Origin: Novosphingobium sp. TH158
GTDB lineage: Bacteria > Pseudomonadota > Alphaproteobacteria > Sphingomonadales > Sphingomonadaceae
Reading direction: 5' to 3'
DNA length: 64,000 nucleotides
NCBI RefSeq assembly: GCF_002855555.1
Contig: NZ_PKRT01000001.1
Coordinates: forward strand, 1,330,001-1,394,000
Every line of letters starts with the position of its first letter. Position 1 is the stretch's first letter. The notes beneath the pieces were generated by a model. The model made no database searches, had not been told where the DNA came from, and saw only the letters and a program-made list of their open reading frames with translations. The position numbers were made by a program, and so were the translations under genes. Shown here piece by piece: positions 52,005 to 61,214 of this stretch.

Positions 52005-52574
52005 TTGGTCAAGCTCAACAAGATCTACACGCGGACCGGCGATTCAGGCTCATCAGGCCTGGTCGACGGATCGCGCCTGCCCAAGCACGATGCGCGCTTT
52101 GCCGCCATCGGCGCGGTGGACGAGGCGAACTGCGCCATCGGCATGGCGCTGGTGGTGCTGACCGGGACGGAACCGGGAAGCGAACTGCAGCGCGTGCAGA
52201 ACGACCTGTTCGACCTTGGCGCGGACCTTGCGACTCCGGGTGACGATTTCACCCCGTCCGACATGGTTCTGCGCATGGTCCCGGCCCAGACCGAATGGCT
52301 GGAAGCCGCGATCGATGCGATCAACGAATGGCTCGATCCGCTGACCAGCTTCATCCTGCCCGGTGGCAGCGAAGGCGCCGCGCGCGTCCACGTTGCCCGC
52401 GCCGCGGTGCGCCGGTCCGAGCGCGAGATGGCCGCGCTCGCGCATGAAGTGCCGGTCAATCCGGCGGCGCTCAGCTATATCAACCGCCTGTCCGACTACC
52501 TCTTCGTCCTCGCCCGCGCGCTTAACGATGGCGGCAAGGACGATGTCCTCTGGGTTCCCGGCGGCAACCGCTAG
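52005..52574 (+). CDS. PduO-type cob(I)alamin adenosyltransferase
   Basis: A 189-residue four-helix enzyme: TRTGDSGSSGLVDGSRLPKHD near residue 9 for ATP binding, VDEANCAIGMAL near 38, FILPGGSEGAARVHVARAAVRRSEREM near 115 and NRLSDYLFVLAR near 159. It adenosylates cob(I)alamin to make coenzyme B12. TTG 52005 starts right after the HIG1 stop; AAGTAA lies ahead but no strong ribosome site. No other cobalamin genes are adjacent. Confidence 0.92.
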   Translation: MVKLNKIYTRTGDSGSSGLVDGSRLPKHDARFAAIGAVDEANCAIGMALVVLTGTEPGSELQRVQNDLFDLGADLATPGDDFTPSDMVLRMVPAQTEWLEAAIDAINEWLDPLTSFILPGGSEGAARVHVARAAVRRSEREMAALAHEVPVNPAALSYINRLSDYLFVLARALNDGGKDDVLWVPGGNR

Positions 52575-52621
52575 GGAACGATGCCCTGCCTGCCCGGTTA
52601 AGCCCGGCAAGGAGAACAGGG

Positions 52622-52921
52622 ATGCCCGCAGACAAGGACCCCAAGGGCCTCGCCCCCGAAGTGCACAACGCCGAGCAGGAGGACGAGGAGGCGCAGGCCC
52701 AGCAGGTCGCCGCCGAAGCCGGTGCGCAAGATCGCGACAGCCCGCTGGAAAGCCGCAAGCCCGGCGGCGGGCCGGACGACAACGGCATGCAGGACCTCAT
52801 CGACCATATGCGCGACATGGAGCAGTCCGGGCGCATCGACATGAGCGCCTTTCGCGGCGAACCCAACATGGACGACGAGGACGAGACCTATGGCGAGGGG
52901 CACGACCCCGACTCGGTCTAG
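52622..52921 (+). CDS. Hypothetical small acidic, probably disordered protein
   Basis: A 99-residue protein of strikingly low complexity: Glu/Asp/Gln/Ala-rich (EQEDEEAQAQQVAAEAG), with a conserved-looking core MQDLIDHMRDMEQSGRIDMSAFRGEPNMDDEDETYG. It has no hydrophobic segment. Such short MRDMEQSGRID-type proteins recur in sphingomonads as unnamed proteins. GGAGAACAGGG precedes the ATG. It is convergent with mutS. Confidence 0.65.
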   Translation: MPADKDPKGLAPEVHNAEQEDEEAQAQQVAAEAGAQDRDSPLESRKPGGGPDDNGMQDLIDHMRDMEQSGRIDMSAFRGEPNMDDEDETYGEGHDPDSV

Positions 52922-52951
52922 GCCGTTCCGCCGGGTTGAGGGGAACGCCGG

Positions 52952-55564
52952 CTAGCCCGCCGCGTCCCGCTTCAGTTCGTAGAGCAGGTCCAGCGCCTCG
53001 CGCGGGCTGAGCGAATCGATATCCAGTCCGTCCAGCTTCTCGCGCAGGCGATCGACCTTTTCCTCTGCCCCATCGAGCGCGGCGGCGAACAGCGGCAGGT
53101 CGCCAAGGCCGGCGGCCAGACCGCCGGTTTCCGCCCGCCCCTTTTCCAGCCGCTCAAGCACCGCTTTCGCCCGCGCGACGACCTGCGCCGGAACGCCCGC
53201 CAGCTTGGCGACGGCGAGGCCATAGGAGCGGTCGGCCGGGCCATCGGCCACCTCGTGCAGCAGGACGAGATCGCCCTTCCACTCGCGCGCGCGGACGTGG
53301 TGGAGCGACAGCGCCTCGCAGCTCTCGGCCAGCCGCGACAGCTCGTGATAATGGGTGGCGAACAGGCAGCGCGAGCGGTTGTTCGAATGGACCGCCTCGG
53401 CCACGGCCCAGGCCAGCGCAAGGCCATCATAGGTCGATGTGCCGCGACCGACCTCGTCCAGGATGACAAAGCTGCGCTCGCCCGCCTGGCTGAGGATCGC
53501 GGCGGTTTCGACCATTTCGACCATGAAAGTCGATCGCCCGCGCGCCAGGTTGTCGGAAGCGCCGACGCGGCTGAACAGGCGGTCCACCAGGCCAACGGTC
53601 GCCCGCTCGGCCGGGACATAGCCGCCCGCCTGCGCCAGCAGCACGATCAGCGCGTTCTGGCGCAGGAAGGTGCTCTTGCCGCCCATGTTCGGGCCACCGA
53701 CCAGCCACAGCCGGTCATCGGGGGAAAGCGCGCAATCGTTGGCGACAAAGCGCTCGCCCTTGGCCGCCAGCGCCGCTTCCACCACCGGATGGCGGCCGCC
53801 GGCAATCTCGAGGCAGGGATGTTCGACCAGTTCCGGGCGACACCAGCCGCCTTCCGCCGCGCGTTCCGCCTGCCCGGCGGCAACGTCGATCCGCGCCAGC
53901 GCGGCGGCGGTGCGGGCAATCGCCTCGGCATTGCAGACGGCTTCGGCGACGAGCTGCTCGAAATGGGCCTCTTCGGCGGCGAGCGCATGGCCTCCCGCCT
54001 CGCCGATGCGGCTTGCCTCCTCGTGCAGGGCAAGCGCGTTGAAGCGCACGGCACCGGCCATGGTCTGGCGATGGGTAAAGCCGCTGTCGGGCTCCATCAG
54101 CCGGTCGGCGTGCTTTGCCGGAACCTCGATGAAATAGCCGAGGACGCCGTTGTGCCGGATCTTGAGCGCGGCAACCCCGGTGTCCTCCCGGTACTTCGTC
54201 TCAAGCGCGGCAATCGCGCGGCGGGCATTGCCGGCCGTGGCGCGCAGGGCATCGAGCGCATGGTCATAGCCCTCGGCAATGAAGCCGCCCTGGGCGCGCT
54301 CGGTCGGCGGGCTGGGCACCAGCGCCCGCGAATAGAGATCGACCAGCGCGCCGTGCCCGCCAAGGTCCGGCAGCAGGCTGTCTATCAGCGCCGGCCGGTC
54401 TGCCCGGTGCGAAAGGTAATCGCCCATGCGCCGCGCCTCTGCCAGGCCGTCGCGCAGCTGGCCAAGGTCACGCGGCGAACCGCGCCCGGCAACAACGCGC
54501 CCCAGCGCCCGGCCGACATCGGGCAGCGCCCGCAGCACGGCGCGCAGGTCTTCGCGCAGCAGGGCATCGTCATGCAGCCAGGTCACCAGATCGAGCCGCG
54601 CGTGGATGGCGGCGATATCGGTCAGCGGGGCGGAAAGATCATCCGCCAGCTGGCGCGCCCCTGCCCCGGTAACGCAGCGGTCCACCGCCTCGAACAGGCT
54701 GCCGCGCCGTCCGCCACCGCTCGCTTCCAGCACTTCCAGGCTCGCGCGGGTCGCCTCGTCCATCGCCAGGTGCGCCGATCCGTCGCGCAGAACGGGCGGC
54801 AGCAGCAGCGGCAGGTTGCCGCGCCCGACATGATCGAGATAGGCCACCAGCCCACCCGCCGCCGCCAGCATGGCGCGGCTGAACTGGCCGAAGCCGTCCA
54901 GCGTCGCCACGCCGTGCAGGCTGCGCAGCCGCGCCTCGCCGCCATCGCTGGCGAAATCGCGCCCGGGCCGGGCAATGGCATCGAGCGGCGCCTCGGCCCA
55001 GCCCTCGGGGCAGACCAGCTCGCTTGCTCCCAGCCGCGCCAGTGCCGCGCCGATCCGGTCGGCAGGGCATTCCTCAAGCTCCATGCGCCCGGTGGAAATG
55101 TCGCAAGCCGCCAGCCCGATCGTGCCGCGCACCTCGCAGACCGCCGCCAGCACGTTCGCCCGCCGCGGCTCCAGCAGGGTTTCCTCGGTCAGCGTACCGG
55201 CGGTGACGAAGCGCACGATATCGCGCGCCACCAGCGCCTTCGATCCGCCGCGCTTCTTTGCCTGTTCGGGGGTTTCGGTCTGTTCGGCAATCGCCACGCG
55301 GCAGCCGGCCTTGATCAGGCGGGCAAGGTATCCTTCGGCGGAATGGGCCGGAACGCCGCACATCGGCACGCCATCGCCCCGGCTGGTCAGCGCGATATCG
55401 AGGATCTGCGCGGCCGTCTTCGCATCGTCGAAGAACAGCTCGAAAAAGTCGCCCATGCGGTAGAACAGCAGGCAATCGGCCGCCTGCGCCTTTAGCGCAT
55501 GATATTGCGCCATCATCGGAGTGGCGGGGCCACCGGAAGGCGGGGAAGAGGCCGATGCATGCAT
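52952..55564 (-). CDS. mutS: DNA mismatch repair protein MutS
   Basis: An 870-residue MutS. The N-terminal mismatch-binding domain carries YRMGDFFELFFDDA (Phe-x-Glu; FELF) near residue 40, the clamp and lever are in the centre, and the ATPase near 620-760 has Walker A GGPNMGGKSTFLRQ, EVGRGTSTYDGLALAWAV with Walker B, and the H-loop (THYHEL). It recognises mispairs and recruits MutL. The N terminus begins with a short Ser/Pro linker before MMAQYHALK. Divergent from maeB with a 116-base gap. Confidence 0.96.
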   Translation of the reverse strand: MHASASSPPSGGPATPMMAQYHALKAQAADCLLFYRMGDFFELFFDDAKTAAQILDIALTSRGDGVPMCGVPAHSAEGYLARLIKAGCRVAIAEQTETPEQAKKRGGSKALVARDIVRFVTAGTLTEETLLEPRRANVLAAVCEVRGTIGLAACDISTGRMELEECPADRIGAALARLGASELVCPEGWAEAPLDAIARPGRDFASDGGEARLRSLHGVATLDGFGQFSRAMLAAAGGLVAYLDHVGRGNLPLLLPPVLRDGSAHLAMDEATRASLEVLEASGGGRRGSLFEAVDRCVTGAGARQLADDLSAPLTDIAAIHARLDLVTWLHDDALLREDLRAVLRALPDVGRALGRVVAGRGSPRDLGQLRDGLAEARRMGDYLSHRADRPALIDSLLPDLGGHGALVDLYSRALVPSPPTERAQGGFIAEGYDHALDALRATAGNARRAIAALETKYREDTGVAALKIRHNGVLGYFIEVPAKHADRLMEPDSGFTHRQTMAGAVRFNALALHEEASRIGEAGGHALAAEEAHFEQLVAEAVCNAEAIARTAAALARIDVAAGQAERAAEGGWCRPELVEHPCLEIAGGRHPVVEAALAAKGERFVANDCALSPDDRLWLVGGPNMGGKSTFLRQNALIVLLAQAGGYVPAERATVGLVDRLFSRVGASDNLARGRSTFMVEMVETAAILSQAGERSFVILDEVGRGTSTYDGLALAWAVAEAVHSNNRSRCLFATHYHELSRLAESCEALSLHHVRAREWKGDLVLLHEVADGPADRSYGLAVAKLAGVPAQVVARAKAVLERLEKGRAETGGLAAGLGDLPLFAAALDGAEEKVDRLREKLDGLDIDSLSPREALDLLYELKRDAAG

Positions 55565-55680
55565 CGCGGCGATGATTAGACCTTGCGAAGTCGATTCGGA
55601 AACGGGGCAAGCGCAGGCTTTCCCCTATCGTCTTCGTCACTTTGCCGTTAGGGCCGCTTGCAAAGAGGGAGTTTCCGCGC

Positions 55681-57942
55681 GTGTCCGAAGAAAGCAACGT
55701 CAAGTTCACCGAGCGTGAGGCGCTGTTCTATCACAAGACCATCCGCCCCGGTAAGATCGAGATCATCGCCTCCAAGCCGATGGCGACGCAGCGCGATCTC
55801 AGCCTTGCCTATTCGCCGGGCGTTGCCGTTCCGGTCCAGGCCATCGCCGACGATCCGTCGACCGCCTATGACTATACCGCCAAGGGCAACCTGGTTGCGG
55901 TGATCTCCAACGGCACGGCGATCCTGGGCATGGGCAACCTTGGCGCGCTGGCATCGAAGCCGGTGATGGAAGGCAAGGCGGTGCTGTTCAAGCGCTTCGC
56001 CGACGTCGATTCCATCGACATCGAGCTCAACTCGGAAGACCCGGAAGCCCTGATCGAAGCCATCGCCATGATGGAGCCGAGCTTCGGCGGCATCAACCTT
56101 GAAGACATCAAGGCGCCGGAATGCTTCGTCATCGAACAGACCCTGCGCGAACGGATGAAGATCCCGGTCATGCATGACGACCAGCACGGCACGGCGATCA
56201 TCGCCGCCGCCGGCCTTGTCAACGCCTGCCACCTGACGGGCCGCAAGTTCGAGGACATCAAGGTGGTGGTCAACGGCGCAGGCGCTTCGGCACTGGCCTG
56301 CACCGCGCTGATCAAGTCGATGGGCGTGCGGCACGAGAACGTGACCGTGTGCGATTCCAAGGGCGTGATCTATCGCGGGCGCGAGGGGATCGACCAGTTC
56401 AAGTCCGCCCACGCCATCGAGACCGACAAGCGCACGCTTTCCGAAGCCGTCGCCGGGGCAGACGTGTTCCTCGGCCTGTCGGTTGCCGGCGCGATGACGC
56501 AGGACATGGTCAAGTCCATGGCCCGCAACCCGATCATCTTCGCCATGGCCAACCCGGACCCGGAAATCACCCCGCCCGATGCCAAGGCCGTGCGCGCCGA
56601 TGCCATCGTCGCCACCGGGCGGTCGGACTATCCCAACCAGGTCAACAACGTCCTGGGCTTCCCCTTCATCTTCCGCGGCGCGCTGGACGTTCATGCCACC
56701 GCGATCAACGAGGAGATGAAGATCGCCGCCGCCCGCGCCATTGCCGAGCTGGCGCGCGAGCAGGTGCCCGAGGAAGTGGCTGCGGCCTATGGCAAGAACC
56801 ACCAGTTCGGCCCGGAATACATCATCCCCGCCCCCTTCGACCCGCGCCTGATGGAAGTCGTTTCGTCCGCCGTGGCCAAGGCGGCGATGGATTCGGGCGT
56901 GGCGCAGAAGCCGATCGAGGATTTCGACGTCTATCGCACCAGCCTCAAGGCGCGGCTCAACCCGACGACCTCGGCGCTGACCACCGTCTACGAACAGGTC
57001 AAGGCCAACCCCAAGCGGGTGATCTTTGCCGAGGCGGAGCACGAAGTGGTGCTGCGCGCCGCCATCCAGTTCCGCGATTTCGGCTATGGCGAGCCGGTTC
57101 TCGTCGGCCGCACCCAGGCGGTGCGCGACAAGCTGGAAGAATTGGGCGTCAGCAATCCCGACAGCTACGAGATCCACAATTCCGCGGTTTCGCCGCACGT
57201 CGGCAAGATGGTGGACATGCTGTACGAGCGCCTGCAGCGCCGCGGCTTCCTGGAACGCGACGTGCGCCGCATGGTCAACCAGGATCGCAACGTCTTCGCC
57301 TCGCTGCTGCTCAAGCTGGGCATCGGCGATGCCCTGATCACCGGCATGACGCGGCCCTTCGGCCAGACCATGAAGGAAGTGCGCCAGGTGCTGGACCCCA
57401 AGCCCGGCTTCCTGCCCTTCGGCACGCACCTGATGGTCAACAAGAACTACACGGTGTTCCTTGCCGACACGACGGTGAACGAACGCCCGAGCGCTGCCGA
57501 CCTTGCCATCATCGCCAAGGAAACCGCCGCCGTTGCCCGCCGCCTGGGCCACGAACCGCGCGTTGCCTTCCTGTCCTATTCCACCTTCGGCAACCCGCAG
57601 GGCAAGTGGCTGGACAATATCCGCGATGCCGTGGCGATCCTCGACGCCGAAGGGGTCAACTTCGAATATGAAGGCGAAATGGCTCCCGATGCGGCGCTGA
57701 ACCCCAAGGTCATGGCCAACTATCCGTTCAGCCGCCTTTCGGCGCCGGCCAACGTGCTGGTCATGCCCGGGCTGCAATCGGCCAACATCTCGGCCAAGCT
57801 GCTGCGCGAACTGGGCGGCGGCGCCACGATCGGGCCGATGCTGGTGGGCATGGAAAAGCCGGTGCAGATCGCCCCGATGACCGCCATCGCCCCCGACATC
57901 CTGACGCTCGCGGTTCTCGCCGCAGGCGGCATCGTCGGCTAG
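55681..57942 (+). CDS. maeB: NADP-dependent malic enzyme with phosphotransacetylase domain (MaeB)
   Basis: A 753-residue protein: malic enzyme domain to about residue 430 (SLAYSPGVAVPVQAI, then DDQHGTAIIAAAG, then VNGAGASALACTALIKSMGV for NADP) and a phosphotransacetylase-like C domain from about 440 (FAEAEHEVVLRAAIQFRDFGYGEPVLVG). The PTA half usually regulates rather than catalyses. Converts malate to pyruvate, supplying NADPH. GTG 55681 starts MSEESNVK-like (Val first codon) with GGGAG ahead. The malic catalytic residues are present. Confidence 0.95.
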   Translation: MSEESNVKFTEREALFYHKTIRPGKIEIIASKPMATQRDLSLAYSPGVAVPVQAIADDPSTAYDYTAKGNLVAVISNGTAILGMGNLGALASKPVMEGKAVLFKRFADVDSIDIELNSEDPEALIEAIAMMEPSFGGINLEDIKAPECFVIEQTLRERMKIPVMHDDQHGTAIIAAAGLVNACHLTGRKFEDIKVVVNGAGASALACTALIKSMGVRHENVTVCDSKGVIYRGREGIDQFKSAHAIETDKRTLSEAVAGADVFLGLSVAGAMTQDMVKSMARNPIIFAMANPDPEITPPDAKAVRADAIVATGRSDYPNQVNNVLGFPFIFRGALDVHATAINEEMKIAAARAIAELAREQVPEEVAAAYGKNHQFGPEYIIPAPFDPRLMEVVSSAVAKAAMDSGVAQKPIEDFDVYRTSLKARLNPTTSALTTVYEQVKANPKRVIFAEAEHEVVLRAAIQFRDFGYGEPVLVGRTQAVRDKLEELGVSNPDSYEIHNSAVSPHVGKMVDMLYERLQRRGFLERDVRRMVNQDRNVFASLLLKLGIGDALITGMTRPFGQTMKEVRQVLDPKPGFLPFGTHLMVNKNYTVFLADTTVNERPSAADLAIIAKETAAVARRLGHEPRVAFLSYSTFGNPQGKWLDNIRDAVAILDAEGVNFEYEGEMAPDAALNPKVMANYPFSRLSAPANVLVMPGLQSANISAKLLRELGGGATIGPMLVGMEKPVQIAPMTAIAPDILTLAVLAAGGIVG

Positions 57943-57975
57943 GCACACCGCTTCGCTGTCGCTGGCCGGAACGGG

Positions 57976-58000
57976 CCGGCGGCAGCGGGAGCGCCGCCGG
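57976..58000. terminator. Hairpin between maeB and convergent amj
   Basis: CCGGCGGC (57976-57983) pairs perfectly with GCCGCCGG (57993-58000) around a 9-base loop. It separates two convergent genes and has no T-run, so bidirectional termination is inferred. Confidence 0.45.
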
Positions 58001-58009
58001 AACCGGGCG

Positions 58010-58813
58010 TCAGACCCGCGCGGCCACCCAGGCAATGGCCATGGCCGATGGCAGGAACAGCGCCTGCGCCAGCAGGGTTCCGGCCAGGCGGCTGATCGAA
58101 ATCCACACGATGGCGCGGCGGAACAGCGCGGCATCGACCCGGCCTTCGACCACGTCATCGGTCATCACCGAAATCTGCGGGTCGATCAGCGCGAACAGCA
58201 GGATCGTCGCCACGCCGTTGATCACGGCGGAAAGCTGCGATGCGGTGACGCGGAACTCGGGGTTGAGATAGCCCGCATAGAGCGAGGCGAGCACGCCCAC
58301 CGAAAGCAGGGCCTGCGCCACGACATTGGCCAGCAGCACGCCCCAGCCGATGCCTTGCAGGCTGCGGAAGGTCCGCAGGTTGGCAAGGCTGGGCAGCGTC
58401 ACCGAATGGCGGATGGCGCTGAGCCCGCCGGGCGTGACGCTGTGGATCAGCAGCTTTGCGGTGGAACGCGAGCGCTGGAAATAGCCGATCGCCTCGGCAA
58501 ACAGGCGCTGCCCGGTCGGCACCAGCAGGATGCCCACGAACACCGCTATGCTGGCGCTGGCGAGGACGAGACGGAAATCGCCGAGCAGGGCCTCTCCCCC
58601 GCCATCGGCCAGCCGGTCCTCGATCCGCTTGGCCAGGAAGGGCCCGAGAAAGCCGTTTGCCGTGCGGCTTACCAGCACGAGGATGTTGAACAGGGCAAAG
58701 CTCATCGCGATCCGCCCGGTGCGTACCCCGGCGATGCGCGCGGCATAGGCCAGCGCCCCGATCAGGTTGATCCCTGCTGTCAGCAGGCAGATTACCAGCA
58801 GCTTGCTGTCCAC
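58010..58813 (-). CDS. amj: Amj-type lipid II flippase (DUF2837)
   Basis: A 267-residue protein with about 6-7 helices. Recognised by LICLLTAGINLIGALAYAARIAGVRTGRIAMSFALFNILVLVSRTANG near the start, the DUF2837/Amj signature. Amj in Bacillus subtilis is a second lipid II flippase replacing MurJ. The C-terminal half has a long hydrophobic bundle (GVLLANVVAQALLSVGVLAS). If MurJ is elsewhere in the genome, this protein would be a back-up. Not in an operon with cell-wall genes here. Confidence 0.8.
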   Translation of the reverse strand: MDSKLLVICLLTAGINLIGALAYAARIAGVRTGRIAMSFALFNILVLVSRTANGFLGPFLAKRIEDRLADGGGEALLGDFRLVLASASIAVFVGILLVPTGQRLFAEAIGYFQRSRSTAKLLIHSVTPGGLSAIRHSVTLPSLANLRTFRSLQGIGWGVLLANVVAQALLSVGVLASLYAGYLNPEFRVTASQLSAVINGVATILLFALIDPQISVMTDDVVEGRVDAALFRRAIVWISISRLAGTLLAQALFLPSAMAIAWVAARV

Positions 58814-58874
58814 GGCGAACCTCCGGCGGTCACTCTTGCCGCAATGCGCGCCGGATACAACCGGCGCCCCCGGA

Positions 58875-59639
58875 TCAGCCCCAGGCCTTCCACACCCCGT
58901 AGAGGCTGGTGATGGTCAGCACCACGCCGACAAGGATCAGCATGGTCTTGGCCGGGAAGTGCTTGGCCGCCCAGGCACCGACCGGTGCCGCCAGCACGCC
59001 GCCGATCAGCAGGCCGAGCGTCGCCCCGGCAAGGTCGGCAAAACCCAGGTGCCAGATGAAGGTTGCCGATACGGCGATGGTCAGGAAGAATTCGACCGCG
59101 CTCACCGAGCCGACGACCTTGCGGGGATCGACGCCCTGGACCAGCAGGTTCGAAGTGACCACCGGCCCCCAGCCGCCGCCGCCCGCCGCATCGAGGAAGC
59201 CGCCGACCAGCCCGAGCGGCGCGATCACCTTGGCTTCCCGCTTCTGCGGCGGATAGGCAATGCCGCGCCACAGGATGTAAAGGCCGATGCCGGTCAGGTA
59301 GAGCATGACAAAGGGCTTCACCACGCCGGCATCGAGCGATGACAGGACATAGGCACCCGTCACCCCGCCGATCACGCCGGGGATCAGCAGGCCGAAGAAC
59401 AGCCGCTTGTCGATATTGCCGTGCAGCAGGTGGCTGATGCCCGAGGTTGCCGTGGTGAAGCATTCGACCACGTGGACCCGCTGCGAGGCGAGAGCCGGCG
59501 GCACGCCCATCACGCCGACCAGCAGGGTGTTCGAAATCACCCCGAAGGCCATGCCCAATGCGCCGTCAATGGTCTGCGCGGCGAAGCCGACAAGGATGAA
59601 GGGCAGCAGGGCCGAAAGATCGAACGCAGCGAAGTCCAT
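58875..59639 (-). CDS. Sulfite exporter TauE/SafE family protein
   Basis: A 254-residue membrane protein with about eight helices and the TauE/SafE motifs: IDGALGMAFGVISNTLL near the start and DAAGGGGWGPVVTSNLLVQG near residue 135. These proteins export sulfite, sulfonate or other small anions. The N terminus FAAQTIDGALGMA is typical. It starts 34 bases before the amj gene end on the same strand. Substrate is unassigned; no sulfonate genes are adjacent. Confidence 0.85.
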   Translation of the reverse strand: MDFAAFDLSALLPFILVGFAAQTIDGALGMAFGVISNTLLVGVMGVPPALASQRVHVVECFTTATSGISHLLHGNIDKRLFFGLLIPGVIGGVTGAYVLSSLDAGVVKPFVMLYLTGIGLYILWRGIAYPPQKREAKVIAPLGLVGGFLDAAGGGGWGPVVTSNLLVQGVDPRKVVGSVSAVEFFLTIAVSATFIWHLGFADLAGATLGLLIGGVLAAPVGAWAAKHFPAKTMLILVGVVLTITSLYGVWKAWG

Positions 59640-59758
59640 GGCACGAATCCTTATCTCGACCTATTCGATAGAGATTCAAATTGCCTTCACCTAACAAGAT
59701 TTTGGCTCATGCCTGCAAAGCGAAACTTTCCTGCGACGAACCGCAGGCACCCGCAATG

Positions 59759-61063
59759 TCACTCCCCGGCGACGAGCGCGGCCACCTCTGGCGAGTGCGG
59801 CACCTGGTCGAGCTCGGACAGGGCCAGCAGGTTCGCCTCGATGCCATCGAGATCGTAGAGGTAATTGACCATGATCCCGTGGGCCTGCTTCAGCCCCTTG
59901 GCCGAAAGATCGGCATCGGCGTGGACCGCCTCAAGCCGGGCGCCATTGCCAAGGTGGAAGCGCGCCACCGGGTCGAGCGGCCCGCCCTTGGCGCCGCGAC
60001 CGTTGACGAGATAGTCCGCGGCCTTGCGGCGCAGCTCGGTATTGTCCAGCCCGTCGGCCCCGCCCTGCCCGGCCAGCCAGCGGGCAAAGCCCGGCACCGG
60101 CGAAAGGGTGGCAAAGCCGCTTAGCTGGGGCAGCTCTTCGCGCAGCAGGCCGACCACGCGCTTGATCAGGAAGTTGCCGAAAGGCACCCCGCGCAGCCCT
60201 TCCTGGCAGTTGGAGATCGAATAGAAGATCGCATGGCTGGCCGCGTGGGGATCGATCTCGGCGCGGCTTTCGTCGAGGATCTGGCCGATGGCATCGGGCA
60301 GGCCCATGGTCAGCGCCACTTCGACGAAGATCAGCGGATCGTCCGGCATCTGCGGGTGGAAGAAGGCATAGCAGCGCCGGTCCGCCGGTTCGACCCGGGC
60401 GCGCAGATCATCCCACGAGACGATGGAGTGCACCGCCTCGTAGCGGATGACGCGTTCGAGCACCGAGGCCGAGGTATCCCAGTCGATCCGGCGCAGTTCC
60501 AGAAAGCCGGCGTTGAACCAGCCGGCGAAGATATATTCGAAATCACCGTCCAGCGCGGCATCATCGCCCTTCAGCTTGCCGGCGGAGAGCAGGTCTTCGC
60601 GCATGCGGATCAGGCGGCGGGTGCCGCCGGGGGCAAGGTTGAGCTTGCGGATCAGCTTCTGGCTGCGCGCTTCTGCCGCCTTGTGCAGGGTGCGGGCCGC
60701 AGCCTCGCCCGGATCGGCCTGCCATTCGGCAATGGCCTTGTCGATCGCCGCGCGGTTGCGCGGGAAGCGGGCGCGCACCTCGCCAAGGAATTCGCGGCGT
60801 TCCTCAAGCGAGCTGGCATCGTAAAGGTCGAAGAAGGCAGAGGCGAGCGAGGGGCCAGAGGCATTGCCGCTCACCGAAAGCAGCGATTCGGCAATGTCGA
60901 TCAGCCGCGCCGGCGTACTTTGCGCCTCGCCCTTGCCGCGCCCGATGCCGATGCGCTCAAGCAGTCGCCCGAAGCGGCTGTTGAGCATCTGATCGATCCT
61001 GCTGCGAACCAGAGCCACGCTGCCTCCCTGCCGTTTGAGCGAAACCAGTGACCGTGCGTTCAT
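59759..61063 (-). CDS. Malonyl-CoA decarboxylase
   Basis: A 434-residue malonyl-CoA decarboxylase (MCD family): helical N domain (LNSRFGRLLERIG, FFDLYDASSLEERREFL) and the acetyltransferase-like C domain with FIFVEVALTMGLP-like LIFVEVALTMG near residue 250, HAIFYSISNCQEGLRGVPFGNFLIKRV and FATLSPVPGFARWL. It converts malonyl-CoA to acetyl-CoA. The start MNARSLVSLK at 61063 has AAAGGAG seven bases ahead. No malonyl-CoA synthetase or dicarboxylate carrier is adjacent. Confidence 0.92.
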   Translation of the reverse strand: MNARSLVSLKRQGGSVALVRSRIDQMLNSRFGRLLERIGIGRGKGEAQSTPARLIDIAESLLSVSGNASGPSLASAFFDLYDASSLEERREFLGEVRARFPRNRAAIDKAIAEWQADPGEAAARTLHKAAEARSQKLIRKLNLAPGGTRRLIRMREDLLSAGKLKGDDAALDGDFEYIFAGWFNAGFLELRRIDWDTSASVLERVIRYEAVHSIVSWDDLRARVEPADRRCYAFFHPQMPDDPLIFVEVALTMGLPDAIGQILDESRAEIDPHAASHAIFYSISNCQEGLRGVPFGNFLIKRVVGLLREELPQLSGFATLSPVPGFARWLAGQGGADGLDNTELRRKAADYLVNGRGAKGGPLDPVARFHLGNGARLEAVHADADLSAKGLKQAHGIMVNYLYDLDGIEANLLALSELDQVPHSPEVAALVAGE

Positions 61064-61214
61064 GCCATGCTCCTTTGCAGGCGGCACGCTGGCCCGGTTA
61101 CTTGACGCCGTGATGACGCTCGCCTGAAGCGGAGAATGACGCAGTGCAGCATGACTATGCAAGCGGCAAGCGCATCGCCGCGGCGCTGATCGGATGGAAG
61201 GCGCCGCAGGCGGG

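Noticed and set aside
55648..58158. 836-codon open frame opposite maeB
   Set aside because: Antisense of MaeB; no motif and no plausible start.
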